Both the position numbers and the translations under genes were made by a program. Source: DASQUP01 sp035641235 (GTDB lineage Bacteria; Actinomycetota; CADDZG01; WHSQ01). Taken from it: a stretch of 5,440 nt of DNA. The notes beneath the pieces are model-generated. The model did not search any database and was not told the DNA's origin. It was given only the letters and a program-made list of their open reading frames with translations. Below, in pieces: positions 1-5,397 of the stretch (position 1 is the stretch's first letter; every line of letters begins with the position of its first letter). The stretch lies in contig DASQUP010000053.1 of assembly GCA_035641235.1 (NCBI GenBank), positions 1-5,440 on the forward strand. Reading direction: 5' to 3'.

Positions 1-599
1 GTCATGGCTTCCGTCTGGTCGTGAGTCACGTAGATGGTCGTGGTACCGAGGTCGTGCTGTACCCGGGCAATTTCGGAGCGCATCTGAACTCGGAGCTTCG
101 CGTCGAGGTTCGAAAGGGGCTCGTCCATCAGGAACGCCTGCGGGTGACGGACGATTGCCCGGCCCATCGCAACACGCTGCCGCTGCCCACCCGACAGCGC
201 TTTTGGTTTGCGCTTGAGAAACTCGCCGAGGGCTAGGATGCCCGCGGCATCTCGGACTCGTTTATCAATGTCGTCCTTCGGGATCTTCTGCAATTTGAGG
301 CCGAAGGCCATGTTGTCGTAAACGGTCATGTGCGGATAAAGCGCATAGTCCTGGAAGACCATGGCGATATCTCGATCCTTGGACGAGACGTTGGTTACGT
401 CACGCTCTCCGATGCGGACGGCGCCCTTCGAGATGTTCTCCAGCCCCGCCACCATCCTCAGGGCGGTCGTCTTCCCGCACCCGGAAGGCCCGACGAGAAC
501 CATGAATTCACCGTCGGAAATGTCTAAGTCAAGCGCTCGGACGGCCTCGGTCCCATCAGGGTAGACCTTCCACACGTCCTCTAGGACGATCTGAGCCAT
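1..599 (-). CDS. Sugar ABC transporter ATP-binding protein (MalK/UgpC/MsiK type), partial: C-terminus beyond left edge
   Basis: ATPase subunit that would power an inner-membrane carbohydrate importer from the cytoplasmic side. About 200 residues are visible, reading from ATG at 599 and running off the window without a stop. The ABC motifs are intact and in order: Walker A GPSGCGKTT (residues 37-45), Q-loop VFQDYALYPHMTV (81-93), signature LSGGQRQRVAMGRA (135-148), Walker B and D-loop AFLMDEPLSNLDAKLR (155-170), H-loop YVTHDQTEAM (190-199). The sequence around the Q-loop and the D-loop is typical of the carbohydrate-uptake CUT1 ATPases. Full-length members have about 350-370 residues, so the regulatory TOBE/MOP domain is missing here only because of the window edge. 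The gene is divergent from the cellobiose phosphorylase gene, suggesting cellobiose or cellodextrin uptake. ATPases of this type often serve several importers, so the substrate is inferred. The family call is very secure. Confidence 0.95.
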   Translation of the reverse strand, partial: MAQIVLEDVWKVYPDGTEAVRALDLDISDGEFMVLVGPSGCGKTTALRMVAGLENISKGAVRIGERDVTNVSSKDRDIAMVFQDYALYPHMTVYDNMAFGLKLQKIPKDDIDKRVRDAAGILALGEFLKRKPKALSGGQRQRVAMGRAIVRHPQAFLMDEPLSNLDAKLRVQMRSEIARVQHDLGTTTIYVTHDQTEAM

Positions 600-601
600 A
601 T

Positions 602-608
602 CCCTCCC
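602..608 (-). promoter_or_regulatory. Ribosome binding site of the ABC ATPase
   Basis: On the minus strand GGGAGGG lies 2 bases before the ATG at 599, with its GGAGG core 3 bases away. The spacing is short but the purine run is strong, and no other in-frame ATG would keep the conserved N-terminus MAQIVLEDVWKVYPDG. Confidence 0.5.
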
Positions 609-639
609 CCATCCATCGAAGAACCGATGTGCCGATATT

Positions 640-654
640 TCACCCATTTGGTGA
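640..654. promoter_or_regulatory. Candidate operator: inverted repeat TCACC-N5-GGTGA
   Basis: Perfect 5-base arms (640-644 and 650-654) flank CATTT. The site falls inside the spacer of the tentative minus-strand promoter for the ABC ATPase and lies 61 bases before the expected phosphorylase start, a plausible place for a regulator controlling both genes. It does not resemble the actinobacterial CelR palindrome or a typical LacI-family site with a central CG. Arms this short can occur by chance. Confidence 0.3.
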
Positions 655-699
655 CCGGCGCAAGTACCGGCGGCGGTATGCTCCCCCAGACCCCCCGGC

Positions 700-708
700 A
701 AAGGAAGG
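700..708 (+). promoter_or_regulatory. Ribosome binding site of cellobiose phosphorylase (AAAGGAAGG)
   Basis: AAAGGAAGG lies 6 bases before position 715, where homology places the first codon. It is the only strong Shine-Dalgarno-like sequence ahead of the gene and therefore helps fix the expected start, even though the codon at 715 is GGA and not a start codon. Confidence 0.55.
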
Positions 709-714
709 ACATCG

Positions 715-3165
715 GGACGCTTCGGCCGCTTCGACGATAAGGCTCGCGAGTACCTGATCTCGCGACCGGACACTCCGCTGCCCTGGATCAACTATCTGGG
801 CAGCGAAGACTTCTTTGGCATTGTCTCGAACACGGCCGGCGGATACTCGTTCTTCCGCGATGCCCGGCTTCGCCGACTCACCAGGTACCGCTACAACAAC
901 ACTCCGGTGGACGCCGGAGGCCGCTACATCTACTTGCGCGACTCTGCGACCGGCGATTTCTGGTCTCCGACATGGGCGCCGGTTCGTGCCGAGCTCGAGG
1001 ACTACCACTGCCGGCATGGACTTGGGTACACGATCATCGGGTCCCGTCACGCGGGGATCGAGGCGGAGATCCTCTTCTTCGTCCCTCCCGGGCAGACCTT
1101 CGAGGTGTGGCGCTGCCGGGTCACGAACCATCGCGCGGGTGTCGCGACGATCTCATTGTTCAGCGCCGTCGAATTCTGTCTCTGGGACGCGTTGGATGAC
1201 GCGACAAACTTCCAGCGGAACTTCTCCACCGGGGAAGTTGAGGTGGACGACGGGATCATCTACCACAAGACGGAGTACCGCGAGCGACGTGATCACTTTG
1301 CTTACTTCGCATGTTCAGAGGATCTCGCCGGATTCGATACAGCACGCGACAGCTTCCTCGGCCCCTACCGCGGCTGGGATCGTCCGCTCGCCGTCGAGCT
1401 CGGTCGTTCTTCGGATTCGGTGGCTCACGGATGGTCGCCGTCCGGTTCCCACCATGTGGGGATGACCCTCAACCCCGGCGAAACGCACGATGTGGTGTTC
1501 CTGCTCGGCTACTTCGAGAACCCACGTGACTCGAAGTTTGATCCACCGGGCTCGCAGACGATAAACAAGAAACTTGTTCGTCCGCTCATCGAAAAACACG
1601 TCCGGCCGGAGACGGTGGAGACGGAGTTCGAGCGCTTGCGTGATCACTGGTCGGAGCTCTTGGATGGCCTGCAGGTCAGTACTCCGAGCGAGCACACGAA
1701 CCGAATGATCAACACCTGGAACGCTTACCAATGCATGGTGACATTCAACATGTCCCGCTCCGCCTCGTTGTTCGAGTCGGGGATCGGTCGGGGCATGGGG
1801 TTTCGAGATTCGAACCAAGACCTGCTGGGTTTCGTGCACATGATCCCCGCGCGCGCCCGAGAGCGGATCCTGGACATCGCCGCGACGCAACTTCCCAGTG
1901 GGGGCGCGTATCACCAGTACCAACCACTGACGAAACGCGGGAACGACGCGATCGGTTCCGGCTTCAACGACGACCCGCTTTGGCTTGTTCTCGCCGTGGC
2001 CGCCTACCTCAAGGAAACTGCCGACGTCGGGATCCTCGACGAACCTGTCCCCTACGACAACGAACCGGGATCCGAGGAGCCGCTCTACGACCACCTCCGT
2101 CGCTGTTTGCAGTACACCCTCGACCGGCTCGGGCCGCACGGACTGCCACTCATCGGGCGCGCCGACTGGAACGACTGTCTGAACCTGAACTGTTTCTCCG
2201 AGACGCCGGGTGAATCGTTCCAGACGACCGAGAACAAATCGGGCGGCGTTGCCGAATCCGTATTCATTGCCGGACTGTTCGTGCTGGCAGCCGAAGAAAT
2301 GGCGCAAATCGCCGAGGGGCACGGGCATCCCGAGGAAGCGGCGACATATAGGGCATCACGAGCCGACATGGACGAAGCAGTCCGGCGCGACGGATGGGAC
2401 GGGGACTGGTTTAGGCGTGCCTATGACTACTTCGGTGGACTCGTGGGGTCGGCCGAGAACAAGGAAGGAAAGATCTTCATCGAGCCGCAGGGCATTTGCG
2501 TCATGGCCGGAATCGGTCTCGACGACGGCAAGGCCGAGCAGGCTCTTGAATCGGTGGCGGAACACCTCGCCACGCCTCATGGCATCGTTCTTCTGCAGCC
2601 GGCCTATTCGGGGTATCGCGTGGAGCTCGGAGAGATCAGCTCCTATCCGCCCGGATATAAGGAGAACGCAGGGATCTTCTGCCACACGAACCCTTGGATC
2701 ATGATCGCCGAGACGATCACCGGGAACGCCGATCGGGCATTCGACTACTACACGCGTATCAATCCGTCGGCACGCGAGGAACTCAGCGAGCTTCACCGCT
2801 GCGAACCCTATGTCTACGCCCAGATGATCGCGGGCGTGGATGCACCAACCCACGGCGAAGCGAAGAACTCCTGGCTCACAGGCACGGCTGCCTGGAACTT
2901 CGTCGCGGTCACTCAATGGATCCTCGGCATCCGCCCCGAACACCAGGGGCTCCGGCTCGATCCCTGCCTACCGGCGAAATGGGAGGGGTTCACCGCCACC
3001 CGGAGGTTCCGGGGCGCTACCTATCAGATAGAGGTCCGGAAGCCGGCCGGCGTCGTGGGGCGCGTGGGCCGGCTGGTGGTCGACGGCGAGCCGGTCGAGG
3101 GCACGATCGTTCCCCCCGCACGGGCCGGCACCACAGTAAAAGTAGAAGCCTTCGTCGAAAACTAG
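715..3165 (+). CDS. cbp: Cellobiose phosphorylase, GH94 (start codon not recognisable)
   Basis: Cytoplasmic enzyme that cleaves cellobiose with inorganic phosphate to alpha-D-glucose 1-phosphate and glucose, with inversion. Counting from codon 715, the protein has 816 residues, close to the roughly 811-822 of known enzymes. Recognisable blocks are LPWINYLG (22-29), NFQRNFSTGEVEV (165-177), YHKTEYRERRDH (183-194), NMSRSASLFESGIGRGMGF and RDSNQDLLGF (345-373), RADWNDCLNLNCFS (482-495), YPPGYKENAGIFCHTNPW (from 644) and NSWLTGTAAW (to about 726). Asp487 in DWND aligns with the catalytic general acid (Asp490 in the Cellulomonas enzyme); His657 and Thr722 fit the phosphate-binding positions. The N-terminal half is the beta-sandwich domain, the second half the (alpha/alpha)6 barrel. 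Conserved coding starts at RFGRFDD (718 onward), yet the frame has no ATG, GTG or TTG between the stop at 652-654 and GTG at 907; the first CTG is at 754. Starting at 907 would remove 64 conserved residues. Related GH94 specificities are less likely because the match is to cellobiose phosphorylases along the full length. Confidence 0.95.
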   Translation, partial: GRFGRFDDKAREYLISRPDTPLPWINYLGSEDFFGIVSNTAGGYSFFRDARLRRLTRYRYNNTPVDAGGRYIYLRDSATGDFWSPTWAPVRAELEDYHCRHGLGYTIIGSRHAGIEAEILFFVPPGQTFEVWRCRVTNHRAGVATISLFSAVEFCLWDALDDATNFQRNFSTGEVEVDDGIIYHKTEYRERRDHFAYFACSEDLAGFDTARDSFLGPYRGWDRPLAVELGRSSDSVAHGWSPSGSHHVGMTLNPGETHDVVFLLGYFENPRDSKFDPPGSQTINKKLVRPLIEKHVRPETVETEFERLRDHWSELLDGLQVSTPSEHTNRMINTWNAYQCMVTFNMSRSASLFESGIGRGMGFRDSNQDLLGFVHMIPARARERILDIAATQLPSGGAYHQYQPLTKRGNDAIGSGFNDDPLWLVLAVAAYLKETADVGILDEPVPYDNEPGSEEPLYDHLRRCLQYTLDRLGPHGLPLIGRADWNDCLNLNCFSETPGESFQTTENKSGGVAESVFIAGLFVLAAEEMAQIAEGHGHPEEAATYRASRADMDEAVRRDGWDGDWFRRAYDYFGGLVGSAENKEGKIFIEPQGICVMAGIGLDDGKAEQALESVAEHLATPHGIVLLQPAYSGYRVELGEISSYPPGYKENAGIFCHTNPWIMIAETITGNADRAFDYYTRINPSAREELSELHRCEPYVYAQMIAGVDAPTHGEAKNSWLTGTAAWNFVAVTQWILGIRPEHQGLRLDPCLPAKWEGFTATRRFRGATYQIEVRKPAGVVGRVGRLVVDGEPVEGTIVPPARAGTTVKVEAFVEN

Positions 3166-3174
3166 GCTCAAGAA

Positions 3175-3225
3175 CGTTCCGTCTGCTGAGTGACTCGGTT
3201 TCCGGAACACTGAGCAGACAGAACG
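3175..3225. terminator. Long hairpin between convergent genes, likely bidirectional terminator
   Basis: Left arm 3175-3192 pairs with right arm 3208-3225: 18 positions with two mismatches (C3180/A3220 and G3188/G3212). The core GTCTGCT/AGCAGAC is perfect. The 15-base loop can fold again as CGG-TTT-CCG (3196-3204). It sits 9 bases after the phosphorylase stop and 6 bases beyond the dioxygenase stop, so it could end transcription from both sides. There is no clear U-tract on either strand, so intrinsic termination is inferred from position and stem strength. Confidence 0.65.
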
Positions 3226-3231
3226 CACGTG

Positions 3232-4119
3232 TCAGCGAATGCAGCCCCCCTGGCCGTCGGGGCGGACGTGCGGCCGCATCAGGTCTTCAATCCCCTTGCC
3301 GGCATAGGGGTCCTCACCGGCCACGAGCATGACGTCGCGGTGATCGACGGTTCCCATCGGCTCGCTGTCCGCCGGACGGAACCACGGCAGGAGCGATTCG
3401 GCTCTCATGTAGTGGTTGACGAGGGCACGCCGGAGCCCGTGGCGACCGCTATTGGGCAGAGAACGATGTAATAGATAGCCGCTGAAGATGAGGGCCGAGC
3501 CTGCGGCCAGCTCCACCGGAACTGCATCTTCCTCGCGGTAGCGAAATCCATAGGCCTCGCGCGTGCAGTCGAAGCGCGGGTCGTTTTGCTCCTTGTCTGG
3601 ATAGAGCACCCCCGCACGATGTGAGCCTGGGATGACCCACAGGCATCCGTTTTCGACGGTTGCGTCGTCGAGCGCGATCCACACAGCCGTCAGGGACCGG
3701 TCCCGGGTCGGGATGTGGGTTTCGTCCTGGTGCCACGCCTGGCCGGGTTTCCCCTCGGACTTGATGAAGAGCATGGATTGCATCATCTTCACGTTTGGCC
3801 CGATGACTCGGGTAAGGGGCTCCACCACAGTCGGAAGCCGTGCGATGTCACGCGCAAGCCGCGAGATCTTGTGCGGGAAGTGGATGCACAAGTACCTGCG
3901 CAAGACGGAGAGATCGTTTTCGTGCGGCGACGCCTGTATGACACCGTCAATCCGTCCTCTCTCGCCGCGGCAAATGGCAAGAGACTCAGCTCTCGCTTCC
4001 TCCAGAAGGGCCGGATCGAGCACCTCCGGGACGATCAGATATCCGTTGTCCTCGTAGCCGGCTTCGGGGCGCGTGCGCGCGACTGGGGAGGCCTCCACCA
4101 TCGAACTGTGCGCCGCCAT
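3232..4119 (-). CDS. Phytanoyl-CoA dioxygenase (PhyH) family Fe(II)/2-oxoglutarate-dependent oxygenase
   Basis: Predicted cytoplasmic non-haem iron oxygenase of 295 residues that would hydroxylate a small molecule with O2 and 2-oxoglutarate, giving succinate and CO2. The iron facial triad is visible as His130 and Asp132 in WHQDETH and His218 in GYLLHRSLPN. Arg230 or Arg231 in HGLRRALVNHY is the likely 2-oxoglutarate ligand. DNGYLIVPEVLD (24-35) is the usual PhyH opening, and ENGCLWVIPGSHRAG (156-170) is a family hallmark. I chose ATG 4119 because AAAGGAG lies 7 bases upstream of it. An in-frame ATG at 4161 would add 14 residues (MTTIWGPHEERRVS) but has no good ribosome site and would start inside the divergent control region. 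It lacks the ectoine hydroxylase signature, so it is not an obvious EctD. The gene is divergent from an AraC-family regulator, which probably controls it. The substrate is unknown; bacterial PhyH proteins act on very varied compounds. Confidence 0.9.
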   Translation of the reverse strand: MAAHSSMVEASPVARTRPEAGYEDNGYLIVPEVLDPALLEEARAESLAICRGERGRIDGVIQASPHENDLSVLRRYLCIHFPHKISRLARDIARLPTVVEPLTRVIGPNVKMMQSMLFIKSEGKPGQAWHQDETHIPTRDRSLTAVWIALDDATVENGCLWVIPGSHRAGVLYPDKEQNDPRFDCTREAYGFRYREEDAVPVELAAGSALIFSGYLLHRSLPNSGRHGLRRALVNHYMRAESLLPWFRPADSEPMGTVDHRDVMLVAGEDPYAGKGIEDLMRPHVRPDGQGGCIR

Positions 4120-4126
4120 GCTCACT

Positions 4127-4133
4127 CTCCTTT
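4127..4133 (-). promoter_or_regulatory. Ribosome binding site deciding the dioxygenase start
   Basis: AAAGGAG on the minus strand ends 7 bases before the ATG at 4119. The spacing is ideal and supports 4119 over the longer alternative start at 4161. Confidence 0.75.
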
Positions 4134-4160
4134 CCTCATGCGGTCCCCATATCGTCGTCA

Positions 4161-4170
4161 CGGCGCGCCG
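4161..4170. repeat. Perfect palindrome CGGCGCGCCG
   Basis: A 10-base self-complementary sequence in the middle of the divergent region. It could be a protein-binding site, but GC-rich palindromes of this length are common by chance in GC-rich DNA. Confidence 0.3.
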
Positions 4171-4175
4171 GGTGT

Positions 4176-4199
4176 GGAATGCTCAGACCTACACGGAAT
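4176..4199 (+). promoter_or_regulatory. Candidate AraC-type operator: GGAAT direct repeat
   Basis: GTGGAAT and CACGGAATT place two GGAAT cores 19 bases apart on the same face of the helix, the kind of direct-repeat arrangement many AraC-family dimers bind. The evidence is spacing and location only; the cores are short. Confidence 0.3.
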
Positions 4200-4209
4200 T
4201 TGTCCAAAT
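4198..4209. promoter_or_regulatory. Inverted repeat ATTTG-TC-CAAAT
   Basis: Perfect 5-base arms around TC, in an AT-rich patch that stands out from its GC-rich surroundings, 25 bases before the regulator's ATG. It could be an operator or part of a promoter. Confidence 0.3.
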
Positions 4210-4224
4210 GTGACCTCGGGGCTC

Positions 4225-4231
4225 GGGAGGG
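4225..4231 (+). promoter_or_regulatory. Ribosome binding site of the AraC-type regulator
   Basis: GGGAGGG ends 3 bases before ATG 4235, with its GGAGG core 4 bases away. An in-frame stop (TGA, 4211-4213) lies just upstream and no other in-frame start comes between, so 4235 is the earliest possible ATG. Confidence 0.6.
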
Positions 4232-4234
4232 CCA

Positions 4235-5068
4235 ATGCGACTGCCGGCAATCGCCGACTACCCGCCGGGAGCGGAAATGGCCCCGCGCACGATCAACGAC
4301 TTCGAGTTTGTCTGGATGCTCCGAGGTATCGCCCGCTACCAGAGTGGCGACGTCGACCTCAAAATTCGGCCCGGAGAGCTATTGCTGGTCCCCAGGGGCG
4401 TTCGGCACACGCTGATCTGGGACCCAGCCAGGTCAAGCCGGCATGGTTACGTGCATTTCGACCCCGAGCAGGTGGGGCGCAGAGCCGATCCAGAGGTGCG
4501 CGTGCGCAGGATGACGGAGAACGATCCGATGGCGGGGCTGTGTGCCTACTTGTTGTGGCTTGGACATGAGCAAGCGACGGGATGGGAAATCCAGGCCGAA
4601 CGCACGCTGGCGCTCCTGCTTACCCTGTATCTCACGGGCCCTCTCCCCAACTATCCGAGTGAGAGCCTCCCTCAGCCGCTGGCTGCCGCCCTCGATTTCC
4701 TCCGTATTGAATGGGCACAGATGCCGCTGCGACGCGTTCCGCTGGACGAGCTTGCGGATGCGGCGAGCGTCTCGCGGAGCTATGTGACCCGGCTATTCCG
4801 AGACGAGTTTGGATCGAGCCCCGGCGCCGCGCTGGAGGCGCTGCGCTGCTCGCGGGCGGAGACCCTCTTGAGCCGCACCACGATGCCTATCGGCTCGGTG
4901 GCCCGTCACTGTGGCTTCGCCGACCCGTATCACTTCGCCCATCGTTTCATTCACCTCTACGGCATTTCGCCGAGCGAGTTTCGAGCCGGCGGGAGGTCCC
5001 CACGACGGGCCCTCGACCACTCTGGGACGCGCCGCCTCGCCTACTCGGTCTGGGGATCCACCGGGTGA
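4235..5068 (+). CDS. AraC-family transcriptional regulator with N-terminal cupin-like sensor domain
   Basis: DNA-binding regulator of 277 residues. The N-terminal part (about 1-100) resembles the AraC cupin ligand-binding domain: FEFVWMLRGIARYQSGDVDLKIRPGELLLVPRG is the typical strand pattern ending in a turn, followed by HTL. A middle helical stretch (about 100-165) leads to the C-terminal double helix-turn-helix. The first helix-turn-helix is near LDELADAASVSRSYVTRLFR (170-189); the second contains IGSVARHCGFADPYHFAHRF (219-238), followed by the family ending GISPSEFR (243-250). A basic tail of about 27 residues follows. The gene is divergent from the PhyH dioxygenase, so it most likely regulates that gene and possibly itself; the effector is unknown. 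Regulators of this domain order often respond to sugars or other small molecules. The family call is secure; the target is inference. Confidence 0.93.
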   Translation: MRLPAIADYPPGAEMAPRTINDFEFVWMLRGIARYQSGDVDLKIRPGELLLVPRGVRHTLIWDPARSSRHGYVHFDPEQVGRRADPEVRVRRMTENDPMAGLCAYLLWLGHEQATGWEIQAERTLALLLTLYLTGPLPNYPSESLPQPLAAALDFLRIEWAQMPLRRVPLDELADAASVSRSYVTRLFRDEFGSSPGAALEALRCSRAETLLSRTTMPIGSVARHCGFADPYHFAHRFIHLYGISPSEFRAGGRSPRRALDHSGTRRLAYSVWGSTG

Positions 5069-5071
5069 GAA

Positions 5072-5126
5072 CTCGTTCCTTTCTTCTCTATCCGCCTTGA
5101 GGACGGTCACAGAAGAAAAGAACGGG
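5072..5126. terminator. Long hairpin between convergent genes, likely bidirectional terminator
   Basis: Left arm 5072-5087 pairs with right arm 5111-5126: 16 positions with one C/A mismatch (5079/5119) and one G-T wobble. One arm is pyrimidine-rich (CTTTCTTCT) and the other purine-rich. The 23-base loop contains a further small stem (CCGCC against GGACGG, 5092-5106). It lies 3 bases after the regulator's stop and 1 base beyond the hypC stop, so it could serve both transcripts. The AT-rich lower stem differs from a classic intrinsic terminator. Confidence 0.6.
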
Positions 5127-5127
5127 A

Positions 5128-5397
5128 TTAGATCTCGCTTTCCTTGAGTTGTTCGAGCTCGTCCTCATATGCCTGGCCGAGCCCTTGCAAAAAGCTGAGC
5201 GTGGCCTGAGCCTCGGTTTCATCGATTTTCGAGAGGGCGAATCCCACGTGGATGAGGATCCAGTCGCCGGGAGACACACCTTCGGTCAACAACAGCCCGA
5301 CATTCACGTTGCGCCGGACGCCGGCGACATCGACCTTCGCGATCTGGTTCTCCTCATCGATCATCTCCATGATCTGGCCCGGGATGCCCAGACACAT
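5128..5397 (-). CDS. hypC: HypC/HybG/HupF-family [NiFe] hydrogenase maturation chaperone
   Basis: Small cytoplasmic chaperone of 89 residues, normal for the family. HypC works with HypD to assemble and deliver the Fe(CN)2CO group to the large subunit of [NiFe] hydrogenase. The N-terminus MCLGIPG is the family signature, with the essential Cys2 directly after the initiator Met. The middle VDVAGVRRNVNVGLL and the block GDWILIHVGFALSKIDETEA (44-63) are also typical. A charged helical C-terminus (EDELEQLKESEI) completes it. The ATG at 5397 is preceded by a good ribosome site and is fixed by the Cys2 requirement. hypC normally sits in a hyp operon, so hypD, hypE, hypF or hydrogenase genes are expected nearby. 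Here nothing follows it on the same strand, so it is the last gene of its unit and any partners lie to the right of the window. Confidence 0.95.
   Translation of the reverse strand: MCLGIPGQIMEMIDEENQIAKVDVAGVRRNVNVGLLLTEGVSPGDWILIHVGFALSKIDETEAQATLSFLQGLGQAYEDELEQLKESEI

Larger units (their letters stand above)
600..714. promoter_or_regulatory. Divergent intergenic region between ABC ATPase and cellobiose phosphorylase
   Basis: About 115 bases separate the two divergent genes and must hold both promoters. On the minus strand a weak candidate promoter is TTGCGC, 17 bases, then AAATAT, reading from about 663 down to 635; each box matches consensus at only 3 of 6 positions. On the plus strand I see no convincing -35/-10 pair. 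ACCGGCG occurs twice (654-660 and 666-672), and C-runs occur at 683-687 and 691-696. Promoter placement is tentative. Confidence 0.45.
4120..4234. promoter_or_regulatory. Divergent control region between dioxygenase and AraC-type regulator
   Basis: These 115 bases hold the promoters of both genes and, by analogy with other AraC-family loci, the regulator's binding sites. Small repeats are present: a perfect 10-base palindrome at 4161-4170, the direct repeat GGAAT at 4176-4180 and 4195-4199 (19 bases apart, about two helical turns), and ATTTG-TC-CAAAT at 4198-4209. I see no strong -35/-10 pair on either strand; a weak minus-strand option is TTGGAC (near 4206), 17 bases, then GAGCAT. Confidence 0.45.

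Noticed and set aside
640..1131. 163-codon minus-strand frame across the divergent region and the phosphorylase 5' end
   Set aside because: It runs antisense to conserved phosphorylase coding sequence, has no domain resemblance, and would fill the promoter region of the ABC ATPase.
1315..2943. Long open frames on the minus strand (337 and 195 codons) opposite the cellobiose phosphorylase
   Set aside because: They lie wholly antisense to a gene with unmistakable full-length family similarity, and their translations show no recognisable domain. Long antisense frames are expected in GC-rich coding DNA.
907..3165. GTG at 907 as the true start of the cellobiose phosphorylase
   Set aside because: It would discard 64 residues that match the family N-terminus (including LPWINYLGSEDFF and NTAGGYSF), and 907 lies within the conserved block after RYRYNN.
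4120..4161. ATG at 4161 as the start of the dioxygenase
   Set aside because: The extra 14 residues do not look like PhyH sequence and no ribosome site precedes 4161, whereas ATG 4119 has AAAGGAG at ideal spacing.
3715..4569. A 284-codon plus-strand frame spanning the dioxygenase, the divergent region and the start of the regulator
   Set aside because: It is antisense to the dioxygenase and out of frame with the regulator, both of which carry clear motifs. Its translation is arginine-rich and lacks any recognisable domain.
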